Of a DNA stretch of 51,586 bases, positions 8,612 to 17,261 are shown in pieces. This DNA comes from Desulfovibrio sp. A2 (lineage in GTDB: Bacteria; Desulfobacterota; Desulfovibrionia; Desulfovibrionales; Desulfovibrionaceae). The position numbers were made by a program, and so were the translations under genes. The DNA is taken from the NCBI RefSeq assembly GCF_000226255.1, contig NZ_AGFG01000043.1:1-51586 (forward strand), read 5' to 3'. The notes beneath the pieces were generated by a model, which was not told the DNA's origin, made no database searches, and saw nothing but the letters and a program-made list of their open reading frames with translations. The first letter of the stretch is position 1; each line of letters opens with the position of its first letter.

Positions 8612-9283
8612 ATGGGCGGATTCATCACCAAGGCGCTGCGCAAGGTGCGCGAAGAGGGGCTGACCCCGCGCGACATCGTGTCCTACGGTTGCATGGCCGT
8701 GCACCGCAACGCATCCTGCCTGTGGGGCACGGCGCGCATGCGGCTGAAGGCCGCGCTGTTCGGCGTGCGGCTGGGCCACGGCTGCGAGTGCTGCGGCCCC
8801 ATCATCCTGCAGCGCTGGCCGGGCAGCCGCATCGAGCTGGGGCGCGGGGTAGGCATCATTTCCTCGTCGCGGCGGTGCACATCCGCCACCATCCACGCCC
8901 CCACCCGGCTGCGCACCTTTGCGGGCAGCGCCGCCATCCTGGTCGGCGACGGCGTGACCATGAACGGCACGGCCATCACCGCCCGCTCGCGTACCATCCG
9001 CATCGGCAGGGGGACCATGATCGGCCCCAACTGCGTGATCACCGACTCCGACTTCCACGCTCCTTGGCCGCCGGAAACGCGCCTGACCACCCCGGCCTTC
9101 GAGCGCGACCGCGACGTGACCATCGGCGACAACGTCTGGCTGGGCATGCGCTGCATCGTCCTGAAGGGCGTGACCATCGGCGACGGGGCCATCGTGGCCG
9201 CTGGCAGCGTGGTCACCCGCGACGTGCCCCCCGCCACCCTCGTGGCGGGTACGCCCGCCCGCGTGGTACGGCATTTGCCGTAG
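8612..9283 (+). CDS. Hexapeptide-repeat acyltransferase (WbbJ-like)
   Basis: 223 aa. The C-terminal half is a left-handed beta-helix with hexapeptide repeats (VTMNGTAITARS, IGRGTMIGPNCVI, VTIGDNVWLGMRCIVLKGV, IGDGAIVAAGSVV) ending in the usual VAGTPARVVRHLP. The putative catalytic histidine is in DSDFHAPW. Members acetylate surface or LPS sugars using acetyl-CoA. The first 70 residues contain several Cys residues (CECCG) of unknown meaning. AAAGG lies upstream of ATG 8612. Confidence 0.82.
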   Translation: MGGFITKALRKVREEGLTPRDIVSYGCMAVHRNASCLWGTARMRLKAALFGVRLGHGCECCGPIILQRWPGSRIELGRGVGIISSSRRCTSATIHAPTRLRTFAGSAAILVGDGVTMNGTAITARSRTIRIGRGTMIGPNCVITDSDFHAPWPPETRLTTPAFERDRDVTIGDNVWLGMRCIVLKGVTIGDGAIVAAGSVVTRDVPPATLVAGTPARVVRHLP

Positions 9284-9770
9284 CTGCCGCGCCGCCCTCG
9301 TTCCCTTTTTCCCCGATGCGGTGTATGCGCTCGCGCAACGGCCAGGCTCTGGGCCGAACCGTGCTGCTCAAGCACAAACCGTAGCGCGATTCGTGCCCGC
9401 CGCCGGAGATCGCCGCCGCATGGCGGCGGAAGCTCCGGCGGAGCGGGTACGCCGCGAACAACGTGTGATACCGGCACCCCACGCCCCGCCATGGCGACGA
9501 GAGCAACGCGCGCCTTGCATTCCGCCGGTCAGATCACCCGAAGGCGCGCCGGCCGCAGGGAAGCTGACCGGCACAGGAATGTCGGCGCATGAGGCCGGGG
9601 GGATCGGGGGGCGCGCCCCCCGAAGCGCGGGGGTCGGTAGGGGGCCGCCGCTATGCGGCCCCCTACCCCACGCCGGAGGCGGCCCAAACCCCGCCAACAC
9701 TCGACCGTTTTTGTTTCCGATACTTCCGTTCGTGCGCAGTCCTTCCTCCACACAGCAACCAGCCCACCCC
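9284..9770. other. Intergenic gap with two family D modules (9401-9690)
   Basis: 487 bp. Frames running through it into the flippase gene look repeat-derived: the stretch 9400-9690 is collinear with 31550-31840. D1 has stem CGCCGGAG/CTCCGGCG (9401-9408, 9433-9440). D2 has GCCGGTCA/TGACCGGC (9524-9531, 9565-9572) with outer CATTCC/GGAATG. Both enclose the AGATCRCC...GGAAGCT motif. Confidence 0.75.
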
Positions 9771-11297
9771 ATGACCCAACAAACCCTTGCCAAGCGATAC
9801 GCGTTCAAGCTGCTGGCGAACGTGGCGTCCATCCCGGTGTACCTGACCATGGAGGCGGTGTTGCCGCGCGCCCTGGGGCCCACGGGGTACGGCAACTACA
9901 GCTTTGCCACGAACATGTTCCAGCAGTTCGCTGGGTTCCTGGACATGGGCACCTCCACCTGCTTCTACAACGCGTTGTCGCGGCGGCAGCAGGAATTCGG
10001 GCTGGTGTCGTTCTACGTGCGGGTGGCGGCGCTGGTGCTGGCCATCACCATGCTGTTCTCGCTGTCGGCGTTCGTGCCGGGGCTTGGGCAGTGGCTGCTG
10101 CCGGACGTGCCCGCGTGGATCGTGCCGCTGGCGGCCTTGTGGGCATTTCTGTCGTGGTGGGGACGGGTGCTGCGGTCCATGAACGACGCGCTGGGGGTAA
10201 CGGTATCCAGCGAAATTTCGCGCACGGTGCTGAACCTGGCCAGCGTGGCGGGGCTGCTGGCCCTGTTCCTGCTGGGCTGGCTGAACATGGGCACGCTGTT
10301 CGCGCACCAGTACGTGACGCTGATCGCGCTGGCGGTGGGCTATGCCATGGTGCTGCGCGGGGGCTGGCCCACGGTGAGCTTCCGCATGGACCGGGAAACG
10401 CGGCGGGCCTACACGCGCGAATTCGCGGACTACAGCACGCCGCTGTTCGTGCAGGCGCTGGCGTCCACCGTCTTTCTGGTGGCGGAACGCTGGCTGCTGC
10501 AAACCTTCAACGGCAGCGCACAGCAGGGGTTCTTTGCCCTGTCGCAAAAGGTGGGCATGGCCTGCTTCCTGTTCGTTTCGGCCATGACGCCGCTGGTCAT
10601 GCGCGAGTTGTCCATTGCCTGGGGCAAGGGCGACCGGACGGAAATGGGCAGGCTGATGGACCGCTTTGCGCCGCTGCTGTTCACCGTGGCGGGGTATTTT
10701 TCGTGCTTCACGGCCATGGAGGCCCCGGCGGTGGTGCGCATCTTCGGCGGGGCGGACTACGCGGCGGCCATCCTGCCGGTGCAGATCATGGCCCTGTACC
10801 CGGTGCACCAGGCCTACGGGCAGCTTGCCGGGTCGGTGTTCTACGCCACGGGCCGCACCCGCACCATGCGCAACATGGCGGTGACGGAATACGTGCTGGG
10901 CTTCGGCCTGTCGTGGCTGCTGCTGGCCCCGGCGGACAAGTTCGGCTTCGGCCTTGGGGCCATGGGCCTTGCGGTAAAGACGGTGCTGGTCCAGTTCCTG
11001 TCCGTGAACTTCATGCTGTGGGTCAGCTCGCGGATCATCCCGCTGAACTACCTGCGCAACGTGGCGCATCAGGCGCTGTGCCTGGCCTTTCTGGGCGGCG
11101 CGGCATGGGCCTGCCGCAGCCTGACCATTGCCACGGGGCTGGGGGACGCGCAGGACATCGTGCGCTTCTTCGTTTCCGGCGTGGTCTATTCCGCGCTGGT
11201 GGGCACGGCGGTGCTGGCCGTGCCGCAGCTGGTGGGCCTTACCCGGCAGGACCTGCGCGGGTTGGCCACGCGGGCGCTGGGGCGGTTCAAGAAATAA
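9771..11297 (+). CDS. wzx: Wzx-type polysaccharide flippase (MATE/MVF superfamily)
   Basis: 508 aa integral membrane protein with about 12-14 hydrophobic segments. The N-terminus KRYAFKLLANVASIPVYLTM followed by LPRALGPTGYGNYSFA is the typical opening of polysaccharide-synthesis exporters, which flip lipid-linked repeat units across the inner membrane. ATG 9771 was chosen because translation upstream of it reads repeat DNA. No Wzy polymerase or O-antigen ligase was recognised in the window. The stop is only 11 bp from the next start, so the HEPN-like gene is probably co-transcribed. Confidence 0.85.
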   Translation: MTQQTLAKRYAFKLLANVASIPVYLTMEAVLPRALGPTGYGNYSFATNMFQQFAGFLDMGTSTCFYNALSRRQQEFGLVSFYVRVAALVLAITMLFSLSAFVPGLGQWLLPDVPAWIVPLAALWAFLSWWGRVLRSMNDALGVTVSSEISRTVLNLASVAGLLALFLLGWLNMGTLFAHQYVTLIALAVGYAMVLRGGWPTVSFRMDRETRRAYTREFADYSTPLFVQALASTVFLVAERWLLQTFNGSAQQGFFALSQKVGMACFLFVSAMTPLVMRELSIAWGKGDRTEMGRLMDRFAPLLFTVAGYFSCFTAMEAPAVVRIFGGADYAAAILPVQIMALYPVHQAYGQLAGSVFYATGRTRTMRNMAVTEYVLGFGLSWLLLAPADKFGFGLGAMGLAVKTVLVQFLSVNFMLWVSSRIIPLNYLRNVAHQALCLAFLGGAAWACRSLTIATGLGDAQDIVRFFVSGVVYSALVGTAVLAVPQLVGLTRQDLRGLATRALGRFKK

Positions 11298-11308
11298 CGG
11301 GCGCATTC

Positions 11309-12148
11309 ATGCCAAAGGCACAGGCAATGGCACCCTTGGAATTCCGCCTCCGCTATTTGTATTTGGCTGGCTTGCACGTACCACGCGCCATCCCCCTGCA
11401 AGAAGGCGTGGAACTGCTGCCCGCATCTCCTCCGCCCGCCCTGCTGGATTCGCTCCGTGACGACCCGGACCTTACGCGCCTCGGTTTGATGTGCCTGTAC
11501 CTGCCGTTTGTCGGGGCACAATTTCATATATCCTGCCGTCGACCACAAGACTTCGCCCCTCTCACGCAAAACTGCATGTGGGATGCCCTGCTCATGGGTG
11601 CGCTGTTCGATCGAAGCACGTCCATCAATCTACAGTCCGACGTTCCACTTGAAGAAGTCAAATCCTCTGGGCAAATCGATATCGCAAGCAACCACCGGTT
11701 GCCGACCCCGAACAGCAGAGCCAAATCGTTACAAGCTACAGAAACAGCATGGATCTGCCGACATTACACACAAGCAAGACACCTGCTTTCCAGCAACATG
11801 GCATTTACCACATCGACCCACTGCCTTGCCTCCCACGCATGGCATGCAAGCCCAAGGGCACAATTGACACTCCTGTGGTCCGGCATCGAAGCCCTGTTCG
11901 CGCCGCGCTCGGGCACATCATTAATGCTCTGCCAATGCATTTCCCGCTTCCTGCATCCTGCTGACGAAAAACTCGGGGAGAAGCGGCTTGCTGCCGTAAG
12001 ACGACTCTACGCGCAGCGCTCAACGGCCGTTCATGGGTGTGAAATCACACAGGATACTCAGTCAGCAGTACGTGATTCCGCAGAATTGCTCCGTACACTG
12101 CTTTTCAGATGCGTCGAAACAGACCGAATTCCCGACCGCGCAGAATAG
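11309..12148 (+). CDS. HEPN-domain protein (Apea-like), unknown role
   Basis: 279 aa. The C-terminal third has a HEPN signature: LLWSGIEALFAP, an internal helix pair, then RRLYAQRSTAVHG, where R237 and H242 match the R-x4-6-H motif of HEPN ribonucleases. The first 170 residues are not recognised. Base composition and codon use (more A/T-ending codons) are visibly unlike the GC-rich neighbours, suggesting transfer. It follows the flippase by 11 bp. HEPN proteins are often RNases in toxin-antitoxin or phage-defence systems; whether this one is active is unknown. No antitoxin partner is seen next to it. Confidence 0.72.
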   Translation: MPKAQAMAPLEFRLRYLYLAGLHVPRAIPLQEGVELLPASPPPALLDSLRDDPDLTRLGLMCLYLPFVGAQFHISCRRPQDFAPLTQNCMWDALLMGALFDRSTSINLQSDVPLEEVKSSGQIDIASNHRLPTPNSRAKSLQATETAWICRHYTQARHLLSSNMAFTTSTHCLASHAWHASPRAQLTLLWSGIEALFAPRSGTSLMLCQCISRFLHPADEKLGEKRLAAVRRLYAQRSTAVHGCEITQDTQSAVRDSAELLRTLLFRCVETDRIPDRAE

Positions 12149-12481
12149 GCGCCCAAGAAACGGATCACCAAATCTCCAGCATCTCCCTCCCTGGCCTGAC
12201 ACCGGCATATTGCACCCCGCATCGTGCGCGGATATACTGCCACCGCCTGAAAAGCCCCCCTGCCAGGCCGCGCGGTGCGGACTCCGCACGAGGGGGCACG
12301 GGGGCCACGGGACAACGGGCTACAGGGCGCGCACCGGCAGCATCAGCATGACCGGGACGCAACCGAATGCGACCTTGCGCAGCCCGGCCCGCGCGGTTCC
12401 CACATCATCGACGGACGCCACCGCGCCCGCCCCACACCATCCGGCGGCACTGCCGCCGCACCGCACGCGAACGCAACCACA
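12149..12481. other. Intergenic gap, no gene seen
   Basis: 333 bp with a gradual return to high GC. A small hairpin GTGCGGA/TCCGCAC lies at 12275-12289. No repeat family member was recognised, and no clear promoter or ribosome binding site stands out before ATG 12482. Confidence 0.6.
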
Positions 12482-13261
12482 ATGATCACCGCACGCGACA
12501 TTCGGGAAAAGATGCGCCGGGGCGAAGCCACCATCGGCACCTGGATGCAGATTCCTTCCACCGACGTGGCCGAAATCCTCGGCCGGTCCGGCTATGACTG
12601 GGTGGCCGTGGACCTGGAGCACGCCGCCTTCACCCGCAGCCAGTTGCCCGACGCCTTCCGCGCCATCGAACTTGGCGGGGCCGCGCCCTTCGCCCGCGTG
12701 GCCGAAGCCACCCTGACCGACATCAAGGCGTCGCTGGATTCCGGCGCGCGGGGCCTGATCTTTCCCATGATCGAAACCCGCGAACAGCTGGACGCCGCCA
12801 TCGGCTGGGCGCTGTACCCCCGTACCGACGGTCCTTCCGGCGTGCGCGGCGTGGGCTACTGCCGGGCCAACCTGTTCGGCCGCGAATTCGCGCCCTACGT
12901 GAACGAAACCGCCCGCGACACCCTGTTCGTGGCGCAGATAGAGCACATCCGCGCGGTGGACAACCTGGACGCCATCCTGTCCCACCCGCGCCTGGACGCC
13001 ATCATGGTGGGGCCGTACGACCTTTCCGGCTCCATGGGGCTTACCGCGCAGTTCGACCACCCGGACTTTCTCGCCGCGCTGGACCGCATCGCCGCCGCCG
13101 CGCGCGCCCACGACGTGCCCATGGGCCTGCACATCGTGCAGCCCGACACGGCGGACCTTGCGCGCCGCATCGGCGAAGGCTACCGGTTCATCGCGTGGTG
13201 CATTGATGCGGTGTTCCTGTACCGCAACTGCTCTTGTCCGCCCGCTGGCGGCGCGGCGTAG
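12482..13261 (+). CDS. HpcH/HpaI-family class II aldolase
   Basis: 259 aa TIM-barrel aldolase. Conserved residues of the family are visible: general-base H47 in DLEHAAF, pyruvate-binding R72, and metal ligands E154 (AQIE) and D180 (GPYDLSGSMG). Members cleave or form 2-keto-3-deoxy acids from pyruvate and an aldehyde. Here it lies in a glycan locus beside an epimerase and a KdsB-like activating enzyme, so it may build or trim a 3-deoxy-ulosonic acid; this is inference. A hairpin (CCCTTC/GAAGGG, about 13280-13298) follows the stop. Confidence 0.85.
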   Translation: MITARDIREKMRRGEATIGTWMQIPSTDVAEILGRSGYDWVAVDLEHAAFTRSQLPDAFRAIELGGAAPFARVAEATLTDIKASLDSGARGLIFPMIETREQLDAAIGWALYPRTDGPSGVRGVGYCRANLFGREFAPYVNETARDTLFVAQIEHIRAVDNLDAILSHPRLDAIMVGPYDLSGSMGLTAQFDHPDFLAALDRIAAAARAHDVPMGLHIVQPDTADLARRIGEGYRFIAWCIDAVFLYRNCSCPPAGGAA

Positions 13262-13276
13262 TTCCGGCACCTGACT

Positions 13277-13305
13277 TGTCCCTTCGCTGACTGAAGGGCA
13301 GGACA
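13277..13305 (+). terminator. Weak hairpin after the aldolase gene
   Basis: TGTC+CCCTTC pairs with GAAGGG plus GACA around a GCTGACT loop, 15 bp after the stop. There is no T-run. Confidence 0.35.
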
Positions 13306-13433
13306 ACTCCGGGCCACGGCTCGACGCACAACACAGCAACCGAATCCATACGGCCCGCACCGCGCCCCTGATGCGCGGCGGACCACCCCGCCCACGGGCG
13401 GCATGGGGCACAGCCCCGAAGGGATGCAGCACA

Positions 13434-14348
13434 ATGAAGATCACCTTTTTCGGCGGGGCCGGGTTCCTCGGCTCCCACGTCTGCGACAAGCTTTCCGACG
13501 CCGGGCACGAGGTCACCATCGTGGATCTGCGGCCCTCGCCATACCTGCGCAACGACCAGCGCATGGTGGTCGGCAACATCCTTGACGAGGCCGCCGTGGA
13601 CGCCGCCATTGCCGGGGCCGACGCCGTGTTCAACTTCGCGGGCATCGCCGACATAGGCGAGGCCAACCGCAAGCCCGTGGACACCGCGCGCATCAACGTG
13701 CTGGGCAACGTCATCCTGCTGGAAGCCTGCCGCAAGGCCAAGGTTTCGCGCTACGTGTTCGCCAGTTCCTTGTACGTGTACGGCAAGTCCGGCGGGTTCT
13801 ACCGGTGCAGCAAGCAGGCCTGCGAACTGTACATCGAGAACTACCAGGCCATGCACGGCCTTGATTACACCATCCTGCGCTACGGCTCGCTCTACGGCCC
13901 ACGCGCCGACCGCCGCAACGCCATCAACCGCTTCGTGGCAGAGGCGCTGGAAACCGGGGCCATCACCTACTACGGCAGCGCCACCGCCCTGCGCGAGTAC
14001 ATCCACGTGGAAGACGCGGCCCTGTGCACCGTGGAAGTGCTGAAGCCGGAATACGCCAACGAGAACATCGTGCTCACCGGCAACCAGCCCATGCGCGTGG
14101 GCGACCTGTTCAAGATGATCGGCGAAATGCTGGGCAAGGATCTGAACATCGTCTACCAGCACGACCCCAACAGCGGCCACTACCAGGTCACGCCCTATGC
14201 CTTCATGCCCAAGGTGGGCAAGAAACTGGTGCCCAACCTGACCACCGACCTCGGCCAGGGCGTGCTGCGCGTGATGGAAGAAGTGCACCGCGAACTGCAC
14301 CCCGACATGCACGACGTGGGCGGTTACCTGCTGCCGCGCGAGGAGTAG
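13434..14348 (+). CDS. NAD-dependent epimerase/dehydratase (extended SDR)
   Basis: 304 aa. The Rossmann motif GGAGFLGSH sits at residues 8-16, the catalytic Ser in FASSLYVYG, and the YxxxK motif in YRCSK. Extended SDR sugar enzymes epimerise, dehydrate or reduce nucleotide sugars; this one is UDP-glucose 4-epimerase-like in layout (RYGSLYGPRADRRNA). ATG 13434 fits the start of the Rossmann strand; an upstream in-frame start would add an unconserved leader. A family A hairpin follows. The sugar is unknown. Confidence 0.85.
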   Translation: MKITFFGGAGFLGSHVCDKLSDAGHEVTIVDLRPSPYLRNDQRMVVGNILDEAAVDAAIAGADAVFNFAGIADIGEANRKPVDTARINVLGNVILLEACRKAKVSRYVFASSLYVYGKSGGFYRCSKQACELYIENYQAMHGLDYTILRYGSLYGPRADRRNAINRFVAEALETGAITYYGSATALREYIHVEDAALCTVEVLKPEYANENIVLTGNQPMRVGDLFKMIGEMLGKDLNIVYQHDPNSGHYQVTPYAFMPKVGKKLVPNLTTDLGQGVLRVMEEVHRELHPDMHDVGGYLLPREE

Positions 14349-14383
14349 GGCGCGGACAGGATGATTTTGGGGAAAAGAACTTT

Positions 14384-14448
14384 CGGGGAGGGGACCTTTT
14401 AAAAAAGGTCCCCTCCCCGAGCCCCTCCCCCCCAAACTTTTTAAATTG
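14384..14448 (+). repeat. Family A hairpin, copy A5 (forward)
   Basis: A perfect 17-bp stem (14384-14400 with 14403-14419) closes a two-base loop. The tail CCCCCCAAACTTTTTAAATTGG follows in two parts, matching the family consensus. Confidence 0.85.
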
Positions 14449-14540
14449 GTGAGAAGACGCCGCTGGCACTGTCCGCAACCGCGATGCTCTCAACACCTTT
14501 ATCCTCACAAAAATTTCCATCTGCTGATCTGACAATGCCT

Positions 14541-14712
14541 TTCTTCCTTATACCCCGCAGCGGTCTTCCGCTGCGGGAGGCTGGTGCGGGGACGATGCAA
14601 GGAATTACGAGTTGTTGAGCCGGACAAGGCGGCGCGCGATTTTCGCGCGGAGCGTACTTTGGTACGTGAGCAGCGAAAATCAAGCGCCAACGCCGTCCGG
14701 CTCAAAAAGACG
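14541..14712 (+). repeat. Family C structured element, copy C1
   Basis: Two-domain fold. Hairpin 1 has a 10-bp stem (14554-14563 with 14568-14577) and a 4-nt loop. Domain 2 is closed by TGAGCCGGAC/GTCCGGCTCA (14616-14625, 14695-14704). It continues through GGCG/CGCC and GATTTTCGC/GCGAAAATC (14638-14646, 14673-14681) to the apex CGTAC-TTTG-GTACG (14653-14666). Compared with C2, the stems differ but stay paired, which argues for selection on structure. Confidence 0.8.
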
Positions 14713-14843
14713 GATTCTGCAAGCAGCGTGTCCGCAGTACCCTGAGCGCCACTCCACCAACCCAACAGGCCGGGCCTTGCCCCGCCTTTCCACCGCACCC
14801 AACCAGACATTTCCCGGCGCACCGCGCCGCCAAAGGAGCAGCC

Positions 14844-15614
14844 ATGAACATCGTCGCCATCATCCCCGCCCGCATGGGCTCCAGCCGCTTTCCGGGCAAG
14901 CCCATGGCCGACATCCACGGCGTGCCCATGGTGGGCCACGTCACCTTCCGCACGGCCATGAGCCCCACCCTGACCGCCACCTACGTGGCCACCTGCGACC
15001 AGGAAATCTACGACTACGCCGAAGGCGCGGGCCTGAAGGCCGTCATGACCGGCGACCACCACGTGCGCTGCACCACCCGAACCGCCGAGGCCCTGCTGAA
15101 AATCGAGGCCGCCACCGGCAAGCGCGTGGACATCGTGGTCATGGTGCAGGGCGACGAGCCCATGGTCACCCCGGACATGATCGACGCCGCCATCGAACCC
15201 ATGCTGTCCGACCCCGCCATCAACGTCACCAACCTGATGGCCCGCATGGAAACCGTGGAAGAATTCGAAGACCCCAACGAGGTCAAGGTGGTGGTGGACC
15301 TGAACTCCGACGCGCTGTACTTCTCGCGCGAGCCCGTGCCCTCGCGCAAGAAGGGCGTCACCGACGTGCCCATGCAGAAGCAGGTGTGCATCATCCCCTT
15401 CCGCCGCGACTACCTGCTCAAGTTCAACGACATGCAGGAAACCCCGCTGGAAATCATCGAATCGGTGGACATGATGCGCATCCTCGAACACGGCGAAAAG
15501 GTGCGCATGGTGCCCACCGACAAGCGTACCCTCAGCGTGGACACCCCCGAAGACCTCGCCCGCGTGGTGGACATGATGGCCGAGGACACCCTGCGCCTCG
15601 TCTACACGAAGTAA
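14844..15614 (+). CDS. kdsB: KdsB-like CMP-ulosonate synthetase (candidate CMP-8-amino-Kdo synthetase)
   Basis: 256 aa. The N-terminal PARMGSSRFPGKP and VQGDEPM (about residues 101-107) are the CTP/metal-binding motifs of KdsB, which activates Kdo with CTP. The usual HQSGTxR substrate loop is replaced by HHVRCTTR (residues 72-79), consistent with a changed sugar tail. Shewanella has a divergent KdsB that activates 8-amino-Kdo made by KdnA/KdnB; both partners occur at the left of this window. The assignment to CMP-8-amino-Kdo is therefore supported inference. AAAGGAG precedes the start, and the next gene follows after 10 bp. Confidence 0.82.
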   Translation: MNIVAIIPARMGSSRFPGKPMADIHGVPMVGHVTFRTAMSPTLTATYVATCDQEIYDYAEGAGLKAVMTGDHHVRCTTRTAEALLKIEAATGKRVDIVVMVQGDEPMVTPDMIDAAIEPMLSDPAINVTNLMARMETVEEFEDPNEVKVVVDLNSDALYFSREPVPSRKKGVTDVPMQKQVCIIPFRRDYLLKFNDMQETPLEIIESVDMMRILEHGEKVRMVPTDKRTLSVDTPEDLARVVDMMAEDTLRLVYTK

Positions 15615-15624
15615 CGGAGCAACC

Positions 15625-16263
15625 ATGCCCACGCCGCACATGCCGCGCATGCCCGACATGTCGCGCCTTGCCGCCCTGGCCGAGGAACTCTGGCTGTCCC
15701 TGTTCGCGTGGATTCCCACCATCATCGGCGTGGGCGCGCGTCTTGTCGCGTGGCAGCCGCTGTTCTGCCACTGCGGCCGGGTACGCTTCGGCCAGTCGGT
15801 GACGGTGCAGGGCTGCCGCAACATCGCGCTGGCCGACGGCGTGCGCATCGGCAAGGGCTGCCACCTGTACGCCCGCACCGGCGCGCTGGAAATGGGCGAG
15901 AACGCGGCCCTCAACGTCAACGTGGTGGTGGACGCCGACGGCGGGCACATCCGCATGGGCGCGCACGTCACCGTGGGCCCCGGCACGGTCATCCGCGCGG
16001 CCAACCACAATTTCGACCGCACCGACGTGCCCATCATGTTCCAAGGCCACGAGTACGGCGAGGTCACCATCGAGGACGACGTGTGGATCGCGGCCAACTG
16101 CACCGTCACCCCCGGCGTGCGCATCGGGCGCGGGGCGGTGGTGGGGGCCGGGGCCGTGGTCACGAAGGACGTGGAGCCCTACACCGTGGTGGGCGGCGTG
16201 CCCGCGAAACCGCTGCGCAAGCGCGGCGTGCATGAGCGGGCGGCAACCCCGCCGGAAGCGTAG
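15625..16263 (+). CDS. Hexapeptide-repeat acyltransferase
   Basis: 212 aa. Hexapeptide repeats of a left-handed beta-helix run from about residue 50 (VTVQGCRNIALADGV, IGKGCHLYARTG, IRMGAHVTVGPGTVIRAANHNFDR, VTIEDDVWIAANCTV, IGRGAVVGAGAVV) and end with the standard VVGGVPAKPLRKR. The ANHNFDR histidine is the likely catalytic residue. It starts 10 bp after the KdsB-like gene with GGAG upstream, so the two are one transcription unit. Acetylation of the amino-ulosonate made in this locus is a reasonable guess. Confidence 0.83.
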   Translation: MPTPHMPRMPDMSRLAALAEELWLSLFAWIPTIIGVGARLVAWQPLFCHCGRVRFGQSVTVQGCRNIALADGVRIGKGCHLYARTGALEMGENAALNVNVVVDADGGHIRMGAHVTVGPGTVIRAANHNFDRTDVPIMFQGHEYGEVTIEDDVWIAANCTVTPGVRIGRGAVVGAGAVVTKDVEPYTVVGGVPAKPLRKRGVHERAATPPEA

Positions 16264-16355
16264 CCCGCCCGCCATATCTGACCTGTCGACAACGACACGC
16301 GCGGCATGCCGCGCGACAGCCGAGGGGCCATGCCCCCGGCAAAGGATAACGAATC

Positions 16356-17261
16356 ATGAAGGTAGCCATCACCACCTCGTCGTTCGCCAAATTCAGCGAC
16401 GAACCGCTGCGCCTGTTGCGCGAGGCGGGCATAGAGTACGTGCTCAACTCCACGGGCCGCGCCATCACCGAAGACGAAGCCATCGAACTGTTGCAGGGCT
16501 GCATCGGCGTGGCCGCCGGCACAGAGCCGCTGACCCGCCGGGTGATGCAGGCCCTGCCGGAACTGAAGGTCATCTCGCGCTGCGGCACAGGCATGGACAG
16601 CGTGGACCGCGCCGCCGCCGCCGAACTGGGCATCGCCGTGCGCAACACGCCCGACGCGCCCACCCAGGCCGTGGCCGAACTGACCCTGGGCTACGCGCTC
16701 GACCTGATGCGCCTGGTCAGCCGCATGGACCGCGAACTGCGCGCGGGCACGTGGAAGAAGCGCATGGGCAACCTGCTGGCGGGCAAGAAGGTGGGCCTGA
16801 TCGGCTTTGGCCGCATCGGCCGCGCCACGGGCAAGCTGTTCGAGGCCTTCGGCTGCGAGGTGGCCTTTGCCGACCCCTTCGCCGAAAGCGACACCAACGC
16901 CAAGATGGAACTGGACGCCCTGCTGGCCTGGGCGGACATCGTCTCGCTGCACTGCTCGAAGCCGGAAGGCGGCGGGTACATTCTGGACGAACGCCGCCTT
17001 GGCCTGATGCGCCCCGGCACGTGGGTGATCAACGCCGCGCGCGGCGGACTCATAGACGAGGCCGCCCTGCACGCGCTGCTGGCCTCCGGGCATCTGGCCG
17101 GGGCCGCGCTGGACGTGTTCGCCAAGGAACCCTACGAAGGCCCCCTGCGCGACCTGCCCAACGTCATCCTGACCCCGCACATTGGCTCGTACGCCGTGGA
17201 AGCCCGCGTGAAGATGGAAACCGACACCATCCGCAACCTGCTGGACGCGCTGCCCAAATAA
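16356..17261 (+). CDS. D-isomer-specific 2-hydroxyacid dehydrogenase (SerA-like)
   Basis: 301 aa. NAD-binding motif GLIGFGRIGRATG lies mid-protein. The catalytic triad of the family is visible: Arg in NAARGGLID, Glu in FAKEPYEG and His in TPHIGSYA. There is no C-terminal ACT domain, unlike most biosynthetic phosphoglycerate dehydrogenases. In this locus it may reduce or oxidise an alpha-hydroxy acid precursor of the sugar, rather than make serine; this is inference. AAAGGA precedes ATG 16356. Confidence 0.85.
   Translation: MKVAITTSSFAKFSDEPLRLLREAGIEYVLNSTGRAITEDEAIELLQGCIGVAAGTEPLTRRVMQALPELKVISRCGTGMDSVDRAAAAELGIAVRNTPDAPTQAVAELTLGYALDLMRLVSRMDRELRAGTWKKRMGNLLAGKKVGLIGFGRIGRATGKLFEAFGCEVAFADPFAESDTNAKMELDALLAWADIVSLHCSKPEGGGYILDERRLGLMRPGTWVINAARGGLIDEAALHALLASGHLAGAALDVFAKEPYEGPLRDLPNVILTPHIGSYAVEARVKMETDTIRNLLDALPK

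Larger units (their letters stand above)
14349..14843. other. Intergenic gap with repeats A5 and C1
   Basis: 495 bp without a gene. Family A copy A5 (14384-14448) is followed by the large structured element C1 (14541-14712). AAAGGAG sits directly upstream of ATG 14844. Confidence 0.8.

Noticed and set aside
9653..11300. Long upstream extension of the HEPN-like frame
   Set aside because: It is a +2 shadow of the flippase gene; the real start is taken at 11309.
16356..17261. Housekeeping SerA
   Set aside because: No ACT domain and placement inside the sugar pathway; kept as a generic 2-hydroxyacid dehydrogenase.
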